Part shown: in pieces, positions 43,329 to 51,342 of the stretch
How positions within the stretch are numbered: the stretch's first letter is position 1
Layout: each line of letters begins with the position of its first letter
Assembly (NCBI GenBank): GCA_045593325.1
Contig: JAZNWL010000008.1
Span: 8,928 to 72,927, forward strand
Origin: UMGS1484 sp045593325
GTDB lineage: Bacteria; Bacillota; Clostridia; Oscillospirales; Acutalibacteraceae
Length of the DNA: 64,000 nt
Reading direction: 5' to 3'
Notes under the pieces: model-generated
The model's database searches: none
Told to the model about the DNA's origin: nothing
What the model saw: only the letters and a program-made list of their open reading frames with translations
Program-made: the position numbers and the translations under genes

Positions 43329-45989
43329 TTATTTCCGATTTTCCTTGCATTTTTCAATTAAGGAAGCAACGTATTCCGGGTCAAAGGTATTGGCGCCAAG
43401 GGACTTGGATACGGCAGACCCGGCATCCACCTTTTCCCCTTCTTGCCAGGCTTTTCCCTCGGGAGTATTTAGGGCTTCCTGCAATTTTTTCAGGAAGAAT
43501 TTCATTTCTTTTTGTTGCACCGAAGTTACGTAACCGTCGCACAGATAGTCTTCCCACAGCACCCCGGGGATGCCGCCGTTTTCGTAGGTGGCTTTGAACC
43601 ACCCGAACAGGGAGATTACGGTGCTGATATAAGCCCCCCGATTGGCTTTTTCTCCCAGATTATACCGAATGGTGTAATCCTGCCCGTAGTGGGGGTTAAT
43701 GGCCACATCCCGCATACGGTCGGCTTGAATCATGTGCATGGGCATAATGCCCATTTCCACCGAGCGACGGGTCAAATCGGCAACCTCCCGGGGAGAATAA
43801 GGCAAAGTACAATAGTCGGAATGGATGGAAACCAAACCGCTTTCTGCCATTTGACGGGGCATGGCCGCCACCCGCCGTTGGGCGTAATACACGTGGCGAT
43901 ACCGTTGGTTACCCGAGTCAAAAGGCACTTCGGCAGTCCAGTTGCCCCCTTCGGTACGCATGCCCACGCTGCCGTTGAACAGATCCCTGTTCATATCCAA
44001 AATGGTTTGATAGTTGCCCATACGGGAAACGGTACGGAATACGTCCAGATCTTCCAGGGCACGGCTCCATTCGGTGAACACCGCATCTTCGGTGGTGTAA
44101 GAGGGGTTCCCGTGGTCAAGGAAAGTTCCTTCTTCCGGGTCAATGGAAGCAAAGTCGGGATAGGAAGTACCCCAGACTTCGTTCAGGTCTTCAATGGTGC
44201 CGTATTTTTCTTTTACGTATGCACGGAAATTATCTTTGGTTTGCGCATCCAAACCATGGCGGTTTTGAATATCGATGCGATGCCAACCACGGGTATCTTC
44301 CGCAAACACCGGCACGGTGCCGTTGCCCAAAACAAAGTAGTTATCTCCCCACCGTTTAAACTGATACCGGGTCTTCACCCCGTTGGCTTCTGCCAGCAAT
44401 GGATCGTCCACACAGGTAATCTTTTGGGGGTCGTATTTTTCGTCGCCGGTGATCCAACGGGCTTTTACCACGTTGCCCTCGGAATCGTAAGGATAGGTGA
44501 TCCACCCTTCCAACTTCATGCCCAGTTGTTTAATGGCATCGCACATAAACCAATGGGCATCGGTATTGTGGCTGAAAATTTTGGGAGCATCCCGTTTGAA
44601 ATGTTCAAAATCCTCTGCACCCAGCAAGGTTTCAAAGGCGGCGGTGGTGGAAATTAAGTTGACACCGCAGTCTTTCATATCCATCAATTCATTCAGCAGG
44701 GTTTGGTCAGCCTGGGGTCCCAATGCCACGTGCACACGCATATCGCACATGGATTGGGCAACCACCGCAGGTTGCCGTTTGCCCTTTTCATCAATGATAT
44801 AGTTCATATCCTTGGTGTTCAGGGTTACTTTGATGGAGTCGGATTCCACCTCAACGGGAATGGTTACCGCCACTTGGTTCATACAGTTCCCGCTCATGAG
44901 CTTCAGGGTAATGCAGTTGGTCCAAGGGGCGCATTGCAGGTACATGACCTGTTTGCCGGTGCGAATGGGGTCAATTTCAAAGGGATTGAGCCAACTGTCA
45001 AAAGAAGTTAAAAATTCTTCGTAGGTGTGAAGCCAGGTGTTCCGCTGGGTTTCCCCTTTGTAGGTATAGGTGATGGGGGCGGGTTCCACCTGACGGAAAC
45101 CATCTTCAATATCAAATTCAAAATAGGCGGTTTCGTAAGTACGACCCGCCCAAATGTTGGTGGTAAAGTTTTCGGGGTTGGCGGTTTCGTTGCGCACCAA
45201 ACATTGCAAAGTAACCCGATAATGACCGGGGTTTATGTCTTGCGCCCCGTTGAAGCTGACGAAAAAGTCCCCTTCTTCCCCGGGATACAAATCATCCAAC
45301 AGACGGATAAACAGGTTGTTTTGACCAAGATAATGCACCCAGTTGCCCTTCTCATCCAATTTTTCCAGATTGGGTTCAAAGCAGAAGGTACCGTTGCCGT
45401 TTACACTCAAAATGGTGTCCCCGGTGTTTTTGTAGTGGAATTTCATCCAGAAATAATCGGACTTTTCCATGACACCGCTTTTGATCACGTCAGAGGTATC
45501 ATAATGGGGATACTTAGAAGCCATGCGGTCATTTTCAAAATTGCCGTGATGCACCCCACGGCGTTGGGGGTGGTCCTTGGCGGTAACGTACCCCAAATAG
45601 TCGAAATCCACCCGAATGGTGCCGGGCAAAATATTGCTGTAAAACTCTTTGCCCTGTTTCCGGTGCAGATCCTCCAAACCGGTTGCCAAAAAATGCAGGG
45701 TATCGTAGGTCACACGGCTTTCCTGCTGGGTGCAATCGGGATTGTAAAAGGAGTATTCAATGGGAATCATATCGTACGCTGTAAACTTGGTGGGCAGGTT
45801 AAAGTAAATGACACTACCGCTTTCCAGTTCCAATTTTCCCTGATACTTGGGGGCGTTGGCATAGGACTTGTAGCCGTTTTTCAAACGGTCACGGGATAAG
45901 GGGTTGTAAATCATCCCACGGTCGTTATGAATTTCATAGGCATCCGAAATATCGGTGCGGGGGGTGTCGGTTTTGCGTTTTAGTGACAT
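43329..45989 (-). CDS. Large GH42/clan-A-like glycosidase-related protein
   Basis: An 886-residue protein without a signal peptide. The first ~400 residues are beta-rich; the central part holds a barrel-like domain, and the segment FRAYVKEKYGTIEDLNEVWGTSY (quoted in part: KEKYGTIEDLNEVWGTSY) is the hallmark of GH42 beta-galactosidases and relatives. Later motifs include GMRTEGGNWTAEVPFDSGNQ and YENGGIPGVLWEDYL. Catalytic acids cannot be fixed by eye. The ATG at 45989 has AGGAGG nine bases upstream and is preferred to the TTG at 46013. Its promoter at 46041-46069 resembles those of the dockerin genes at 51 and 53 kb. Confidence 0.6.
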   Translation of the reverse strand: MSLKRKTDTPRTDISDAYEIHNDRGMIYNPLSRDRLKNGYKSYANAPKYQGKLELESGSVIYFNLPTKFTAYDMIPIEYSFYNPDCTQQESRVTYDTLHFLATGLEDLHRKQGKEFYSNILPGTIRVDFDYLGYVTAKDHPQRRGVHHGNFENDRMASKYPHYDTSDVIKSGVMEKSDYFWMKFHYKNTGDTILSVNGNGTFCFEPNLEKLDEKGNWVHYLGQNNLFIRLLDDLYPGEEGDFFVSFNGAQDINPGHYRVTLQCLVRNETANPENFTTNIWAGRTYETAYFEFDIEDGFRQVEPAPITYTYKGETQRNTWLHTYEEFLTSFDSWLNPFEIDPIRTGKQVMYLQCAPWTNCITLKLMSGNCMNQVAVTIPVEVESDSIKVTLNTKDMNYIIDEKGKRQPAVVAQSMCDMRVHVALGPQADQTLLNELMDMKDCGVNLISTTAAFETLLGAEDFEHFKRDAPKIFSHNTDAHWFMCDAIKQLGMKLEGWITYPYDSEGNVVKARWITGDEKYDPQKITCVDDPLLAEANGVKTRYQFKRWGDNYFVLGNGTVPVFAEDTRGWHRIDIQNRHGLDAQTKDNFRAYVKEKYGTIEDLNEVWGTSYPDFASIDPEEGTFLDHGNPSYTTEDAVFTEWSRALEDLDVFRTVSRMGNYQTILDMNRDLFNGSVGMRTEGGNWTAEVPFDSGNQRYRHVYYAQRRVAAMPRQMAESGLVSIHSDYCTLPYSPREVADLTRRSVEMGIMPMHMIQADRMRDVAINPHYGQDYTIRYNLGEKANRGAYISTVISLFGWFKATYENGGIPGVLWEDYLCDGYVTSVQQKEMKFFLKKLQEALNTPEGKAWQEGEKVDAGSAVSKSLGANTFDPEYVASLIEKCKENRK

Positions 45990-46040
45990 CAGGAACTTCC
46001 TCCTATCCTTCAATATGGTATTGAAATATCATTTGGTTTC

Positions 46041-46069
46041 ATTATAAATTTTTCCATCCTTTAAGTCAA
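46041..46069 (-). promoter_or_regulatory. Promoter of the GH42-like gene
   Basis: Minus-strand TTGACT (46064-46069), 17 bases, TATAAT (46041-46046), followed by GAAA as in the two related promoters upstream. Confidence 0.7.
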
Positions 46070-46084
46070 GGGAATATTCCGCCT

Positions 46085-46363
46085 TGTTGCAACCCAATCT
46101 CTCCCTCAGTCATTTTTTCTTACGAAAAAACGAAAGCTCCCTCGTCAGAGGGAGCCATACAAGTTTTGTTTTTTGATCGCTAACTCATTGTAACCAAGCA
46201 ATTATAAATGGGATGCCCGGGCATCACACCGCAACATTTTGTGAAGCAAAATACTTCATATTCCCGTAGGGAATGCTTCATGTTGCGTTAGCAACGCTTC
46301 ATATTTGCCGTAAAGCAAATGCTTCACCGCAAAAGCACCACCTTTGCCTTGCGCCGTTATCCT
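46085..46363. repeat. Composite non-coding repeat region
   Basis: No gene is seen in this gap. On the minus strand it holds GGCTCCCTC/GAGGGAGC with a nearby CTGAGGGAGAGA (46090-46157), then at ~46230-46327 four tandem ~22-base units, each a short hairpin (e.g. ATTCCC/GGGAAT, GTTGC/GCAAC, ATTTGC/GCAAAT) closed by a shared TGAAG word, and at 46335-46361 a copy of the 3'-flanking motif (GATAACGGCGCAAGG) starting two bases after the stop of the next gene. The first module resembles repeats common between genes in gut Clostridia. Confidence 0.65.
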
Positions 46364-47494
46364 TTATTTTCCCAATTCCGGATAGATGGTTTTATGGGTA
46401 TACAGCATCCAGCTGGCGTGTTCCTGGTTGGCGGTATCCGAACCGCCGCCGGTGTAGTGCCAGGTTTCCCGATACATATCCACACTGTAGTCTTCCACGA
46501 ATTCGGTAAGCTCCGCAAGACGTTCTTCATACCCCATTTTTTTGCAATAGAGCATTTCCCAGGCAAGACCTTTGCCGATGACGTGATTGCCCCGGGTGAT
46601 GGGGTTGGGGTTGGTATCAAACTCGGTAACTACATCCAGCATCAAATTGGTATCGTAATAAGTGCAGGCGCCGTATTTTTTATACAATTCATAGGTGTTT
46701 TCCAGAATTTCCGGGTCGGCACCGTACCAGTCGCACCCCATGGGAGCCAGGTTGACCCAGGAGAACCCGCGGATATAACGAATCATGGCGTTGGGGTTGG
46801 CATCCACCGCATTAAAACTTCTGCCAATGAGTTCCCCGTAAATCTTTTTCCCGTCCACTTGGGGGGTTAAGAATTTATGTACCCCACCAACAATTTTATT
46901 GGCGGCGGCTTCCCATTTGGCGGAATGGGAAGGGTCGGTTTCCTTTACGTACCCTGCCAATTCGTGCAAGGCTTGGGAAGCATATACGTTGGTGAGCAGA
47001 TCGTAAGAGTAAAAATAAGAGCCGTCACGGGAATGTTCCAGACATTCGTTAAAAAGCATTTCGTAGGGGTTATCCAAATTGCCTTCATCCAAATAGAAGT
47101 TGGCAAAATCCGAAATCTTTTTGTAGGATTTTTCCAAAAAGGCTTTCTTTTCAGGGGTTTCGGTGGCCTTGGTGGCATACAAGTACCAGGCGTGAATAAA
47201 GAAGAAGCAGGTGTCGGCTTGTCTTCTTAAAGAAGGAGGGGCATTTTCGTAAATCACGTGAATGGCAAAATTATAGTCGTTTTTTTCGTGATAGGCCAAC
47301 ACGTATTCCATCAACAAGCGAGCGTGATCATAATCCCCATGGGCAACGTGGCACATGATTTGAATGGATGTGTCACGGCAGAACATCCCTTGGTATGCCC
47401 CGGTAATGGAGGTATCGGCATAACCGTCGGCATGGGTACGGTCAAGCATGGATTGATAGGTTTTTTGATATAAAGATCTTGCTTTTTCAGTCAT
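46364..47494 (-). CDS. Putative (alpha/alpha)6-barrel glycosidase-like protein, stand-alone
   Basis: A 376-residue protein without a signal peptide, helical, with motifs TGAYQGMFCRDTSIQIM, FFFIHAWYLYATKA, NECLEHSRDGSYF, RGFSWVNLAPMGCDWYGADP, GNHVIGKGLAWEMLYC and ETWHYTGGGSDTANQEHASWML (quoted in part). The spacing of Arg-Asp, Glu and Trp motifs recalls clan GH-L/GH125-type helical barrels, but I cannot assign a CAZy family. It is paralogous to the C-terminal part of the 557-residue protein at 51343 and the middle of the 1194-residue protein at 47509, with which it is probably coexpressed; it would be the cytoplasmic member. Confidence 0.55.
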   Translation of the reverse strand: MTEKARSLYQKTYQSMLDRTHADGYADTSITGAYQGMFCRDTSIQIMCHVAHGDYDHARLLMEYVLAYHEKNDYNFAIHVIYENAPPSLRRQADTCFFFIHAWYLYATKATETPEKKAFLEKSYKKISDFANFYLDEGNLDNPYEMLFNECLEHSRDGSYFYSYDLLTNVYASQALHELAGYVKETDPSHSAKWEAAANKIVGGVHKFLTPQVDGKKIYGELIGRSFNAVDANPNAMIRYIRGFSWVNLAPMGCDWYGADPEILENTYELYKKYGACTYYDTNLMLDVVTEFDTNPNPITRGNHVIGKGLAWEMLYCKKMGYEERLAELTEFVEDYSVDMYRETWHYTGGGSDTANQEHASWMLYTHKTIYPELGK

Positions 47495-47508
47495 TGTTAA
47501 ACCCTCCC

Positions 47509-50500
47509 TTAAAAGGTCACGTCGGCATACAGCATATTATGGTCGGAATGTCCTGTTTCCACCATGGTACCTTTGCCCACGGTGAAGCCTTTCACCACAA
47601 TATTGTCGATGGCACCGTCTTCATTGGTAACAAAGGTATTCTGATTCACAGCGGTGCCCCCCAAGGTGGCAATCAAAGAAGTATCGGAGGTATTGTAGTC
47701 CCCGGTGATGACGAAATTGTCCATCTCTTTCACATAGGTGGCAATCTGGGCGATCTGGGTGGCTTGCATGCTTTGCCAACTCAGGTGAACGTTCATCACG
47801 TTGATTTTTTTACCCCCGGCGTTGATCACTGCATGACCCATGACCCGTTGTTCTTCGGTGCCCGACTCCAGAGAAACGGTGGTGTAAGACTCGATGGGAT
47901 ATTTGGAAATAATGGCATTGCCGTATTCCCCGCTGCCCAGGGTGATGGCTTTGGAAAAACCGTAATACCAGCCCAATTCATCGGCAATTTTTTTGGCTTG
48001 GTCAAAGGTGCAACCGTTGCGTCCTGTTTTATTGTCCACTTCCTGCAGACCAACAATTTCCAGGCCGTTGTCGGTAATATCTTTGGCAATGGTGGCGGCA
48101 CTGTTGGAAACGTCCTGCAAGATATGGATGTTATAGGTACCGATTCGTGCGCCGATAACAACTTTTTCCAAGGAAACGTCGGTATAGATCATTTTATGGT
48201 CGGAATAGGTATTGTTCACGGTGGTGGCTTCTCCCAAGGTATAATCTTTCACCAGGATATTGTCGATGCCGCTATTCATTAAAACAGAAGCACCAATGGG
48301 AGCCAGGTTGGCAGGGGAGGTGTTAAAATCCCCGGTTAAAATGTAATCGTCTAACTGGGCAACATAGTTTTTCACTTCCACCACTTGACTGCTGTTCAAA
48401 CCGGTGAAAGAAAGGTGGCAGTTGAGCAGGTTGACTTTGGTATCCCCCAGGTTAATGACTGCATGACCCATGACCCGTTGTTCTTCACTGCCCGATTCCA
48501 GAGAAACGGTGGTGTAAGACTCGATGGGATATTTGGAAATAATGGCATTGCCGTATTCCCCGGGTGCCAAGGTGATGGCTTTGGAAAAACCGTAATACCA
48601 GCCAAGGGCTTCGGCAATGGCTTTTGCCTGGTCAAGAACAGGACCGTCGCGACCTACGTTTTTGTCTACCTCTTGCAGACCCACAACGTCCAGTTCATGA
48701 TCGCTGATGACGTTGGCAATGGTTTGGGCATTGCCGTTGATCTTACCTAAATGATAGATATTATAGGTGCCCACCCGAAGGGAAGTAACAGGTTCCGGGT
48801 CATGGGAAGGGGTATCCTCCGATTCCAATTCAGGGAAGATGTTTTTATGGGCATACAGCATCCAACTGCATTGTTCCTGGTTGGCAGTGTCGGCACCGCC
48901 GCCGGAATACACCCAGGTTTCCCGATACATGGTTTCGCTGTTTTCTTCCAGGAAGGCCACCAACTGGATCAAACGGTCGGTGTATCCCATTTTATGGCAA
49001 TACAGCAATTCCCAAGCAAGGCCTTTCCCAATGACGTGGTTGCCCTGGCGATTCACGTTTTTGTTCACGTAATAGTTGGTGCAAGCCTCTAACATGGTAT
49101 ATCTTCTGTTGGTATAGCGGTAAGAACCGTATTTCAGATACATTTGATAGGTATGGTCCAGAATGTCAGGATCGGCGGCATACCAGTCGCACCCCATGGG
49201 CGCCAGGTTCACCCAGGAGAACCCGCTGATGAATTTTTCTTGGGCATCGGCATCGCTGTCGATGGCTTTCTGGCTTCTGCCCCGGAGTTCGGCGTAGATG
49301 TTTTTCCCTTCCACTTCGGCAACCAGGTTTTTATGGATCCCTGCGGCAATTCTGGTGGCGGCATCTTCCCACTTTTTGGCATTGGTGGGGTCACTGGTTT
49401 TAAAGTATTCGCTCAATTCGTGAAGGGCCTGGGAAGCGTACACGTTGGTAACCAAATCGTAGGCTTGCCAATAAGAACCGTCACGGGTATGTTCCAGACT
49501 TTCATTGAAGATCAGATCATATTTGTCATGCAGATAGCCTTGATCCAGGTAATAGTTGGCAAATTGTTTGATGGTATCGTAAGACCCCTCAATATATGCC
49601 TTGTTTTCGGCAGTTTGGGGAGCCTTGGTGGCAAACAGATACCAGGCGTGAAGGAAGAAGAAGTTGGTGTCCGCCTGTTTATAGAAAGAAGGATTGGCGC
49701 GAATAATATGAATCACGTAGTCATGATTATTGGTTTCATGATACTCGGTAAGATAATTGAGGATCATGCGAGCCTGATCATAATCCCCCTGGGCAACGTG
49801 TGCCATAACCTGAATGGAGGAATCCCGAGGGAACATCCCTTCATAAGCCCCGGTGACCGAAGCAGGGGCGTAGCCGTCTTCACGGATGCGGTCCATCATA
49901 GAGCCGTAGGTATTGGCAAACAATTCCAAAGTTTCCTGAGAATACGAAATGGATTGTTGTTCATAGGGTAAAAAGATCAATTCCTGGCTGGGGAAATTCA
50001 ACCGTTTGCCCACCGAGAATTGCAGAATCATCAAAGCGTCTTTGGCATTAAATTCGCTGTCGTTGGTTACGTCGGCGGCATAGCCTTGTTTTTCGGTGAG
50101 GGTAATTTTGCTCACGGCGGCTTTCAACACTTCCAAAGCGTCCTTGGCGTTGATGGCTTCATCAGCATTGACGTCCCCATGGAGATAATCAATGATTTCA
50201 TTATAGGCGGCAATGGCGGTTTCATAGTCTGCCGTATTTTCAATGAGACGATTCTGATAGTTTCCGTAAATGTAACTGTATTCGTTCATTTTTTTGTTGA
50301 TGCTTTCCAGGGTATCCCGACTGTTGCGGGTAATGGTGCCCAAAGATGCAATGGCTTGTTGAATTTCTGCCACGGCGGCATCCCGGTCGGCAGTTTTCAG
50401 GTTGGCAATGGTTTCTTCTGCGGCGGTCAAGGTTGCCAGATTAGTCACCTTGGCGCGGGAGACGGAGGACAAGGCATTATACGCCTGTCTGGCAGCAATC

Positions 50501-51093
50501 ACTTGTTCTTCGTCTTCCAACGTTAAAGTGGTGGGCAGAGCATTGATCAGATCAATGACGCCCTGAAAATCTTCCCGGGTAATCAGTTGGAAGGCGGTAC
50601 TGTGGCCGCGGGTCCAACCGCCGTAGGCAACGGAGTCGTAGTTAAGCCCTTTACAGGAGCTGCCGTCCCCCCCTGCCAAGCCAAACAGTGCAGCATATTC
50701 CACGGTATTTACCGAAAAGGAGTACAGCTCGTTGGGGGTCACGGTAACGGGAGCAGAAAACATCAGTTCATACCAGCCTTTTCCCGATTTTTCCAGGGTC
50801 ATGGTTTCCTGCACCACAACCTTGGCGGAGCTGTTTGTGGCAATACTGCCTTCATACACGGTCAACGTGGCAGTGTTGTTGGCGGTATCGTTCTGAAGAT
50901 ACATCCGGATGCCTTGCAAAATATCAGAGCCCGGAACAAATTCCTGGCCGCCTTTATTGGCATCTCCCGAAATTATAAACAAAGCGGTGGAATAATCACT
51001 ATTGCCTTCATACACTGTGTCGGCGGTGGCGGCAACCACAGGCAAAGACAGTGCCAACACCAGACACAGCATAAAGGCGATGACTCGTTTCAT
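47509..51093 (-). CDS. Secreted multidomain protein: dockerin, glycosidase-like domain, two tandem EEP domains
   Basis: A 1194-residue protein: signal peptide (1-~22); a beta-rich domain ~25-172; a helical module ~175-300; a type I dockerin ~305-365 with two calcium loops (DVNADEAINAKD, DVTNDSEFNAKD); a glycosidase-like helical domain ~385-765 paralogous to the gene at 46364; then two endonuclease/exonuclease/phosphatase-fold domains, ~775-975 and ~980-1194. Each EEP has its catalytic set: RVGTYNIYHL, GLQEVDKN, GDFNTSP, YSDHKMI in the first; IGTYNIHIL, GLQEVDNK, GDYNTSD, HSDHNML in the second. EEP enzymes cut phosphodiesters (DNA, RNA, phospholipids, inositol phosphates). The dockerin sits internally, which is unusual. 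Substrate unknown. Confidence 0.75.
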   Translation of the reverse strand: MKRVIAFMLCLVLALSLPVVAATADTVYEGNSDYSTALFIISGDANKGGQEFVPGSDILQGIRMYLQNDTANNTATLTVYEGSIATNSSAKVVVQETMTLEKSGKGWYELMFSAPVTVTPNELYSFSVNTVEYAALFGLAGGDGSSCKGLNYDSVAYGGWTRGHSTAFQLITREDFQGVIDLINALPTTLTLEDEEQVIAARQAYNALSSVSRAKVTNLATLTAAEETIANLKTADRDAAVAEIQQAIASLGTITRNSRDTLESINKKMNEYSYIYGNYQNRLIENTADYETAIAAYNEIIDYLHGDVNADEAINAKDALEVLKAAVSKITLTEKQGYAADVTNDSEFNAKDALMILQFSVGKRLNFPSQELIFLPYEQQSISYSQETLELFANTYGSMMDRIREDGYAPASVTGAYEGMFPRDSSIQVMAHVAQGDYDQARMILNYLTEYHETNNHDYVIHIIRANPSFYKQADTNFFFLHAWYLFATKAPQTAENKAYIEGSYDTIKQFANYYLDQGYLHDKYDLIFNESLEHTRDGSYWQAYDLVTNVYASQALHELSEYFKTSDPTNAKKWEDAATRIAAGIHKNLVAEVEGKNIYAELRGRSQKAIDSDADAQEKFISGFSWVNLAPMGCDWYAADPDILDHTYQMYLKYGSYRYTNRRYTMLEACTNYYVNKNVNRQGNHVIGKGLAWELLYCHKMGYTDRLIQLVAFLEENSETMYRETWVYSGGGADTANQEQCSWMLYAHKNIFPELESEDTPSHDPEPVTSLRVGTYNIYHLGKINGNAQTIANVISDHELDVVGLQEVDKNVGRDGPVLDQAKAIAEALGWYYGFSKAITLAPGEYGNAIISKYPIESYTTVSLESGSEEQRVMGHAVINLGDTKVNLLNCHLSFTGLNSSQVVEVKNYVAQLDDYILTGDFNTSPANLAPIGASVLMNSGIDNILVKDYTLGEATTVNNTYSDHKMIYTDVSLEKVVIGARIGTYNIHILQDVSNSAATIAKDITDNGLEIVGLQEVDNKTGRNGCTFDQAKKIADELGWYYGFSKAITLGSGEYGNAIISKYPIESYTTVSLESGTEEQRVMGHAVINAGGKKINVMNVHLSWQSMQATQIAQIATYVKEMDNFVITGDYNTSDTSLIATLGGTAVNQNTFVTNEDGAIDNIVVKGFTVGKGTMVETGHSDHNMLYADVTF

Positions 51094-51120
51094 ATCAAAA
51101 TCCTCCTGAATGGTAACATT

Positions 51121-51155
51121 ATTTTCATTATAATGAAAATATCCACTGAAATCAA
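51121..51155 (-). promoter_or_regulatory. Promoter with palindromic -10 region, 1194-residue gene
   Basis: Minus-strand TTGATT (51150-51155), 17 bases, TATAAT (51127-51132). The -10 is embedded in a perfect 20-base palindrome at 51121-51140 (half: ATTTTCATTA). The same arrangement stands before the 557-residue gene. Confidence 0.65.
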
Positions 51156-51193
51156 TTCAATTTTTGATAATGTTTCATATTATTTTGATATTC

Positions 51194-51337
51194 TAAAAAA
51201 GGGCAAATATGTGCAAAAATCGGGGGAATTCAATATTCCCCCGATTTTTACTATAATTTTATTTGGTTGTGTTGGATGAATAGATATCCAATTTTGAAAG
51301 CACCTATGTTCCTGTGCCGTTATCGACAGTCTGTGGT
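51194..51337 (-). repeat. 3'-flanking structured element, copy 2
   Basis: Starting about 12 bases after the stop of the 557-residue gene, on the minus strand: GACTGTCGATAACGGCACAG and GAACATAGGTG, a ~51-base spacer, a hairpin with arms ATCGGGGGAAT and ATTCCCCCGAT around ATTGA, then GCACATATTTGCCCTTTTTT. Compared with the copy after ddh, the order and spacing are the same and the stem has compensating changes. The rest of the gap is AT-rich and contains no gene. Confidence 0.6.
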
Positions 51338-51342
51338 TCCTT

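Noticed and set aside
46230..46327. Tandem ~22-base units as a CRISPR array
   Set aside because: Each unit is self-complementary, there is no constant repeat long enough and no spacer-like variety of usual length.
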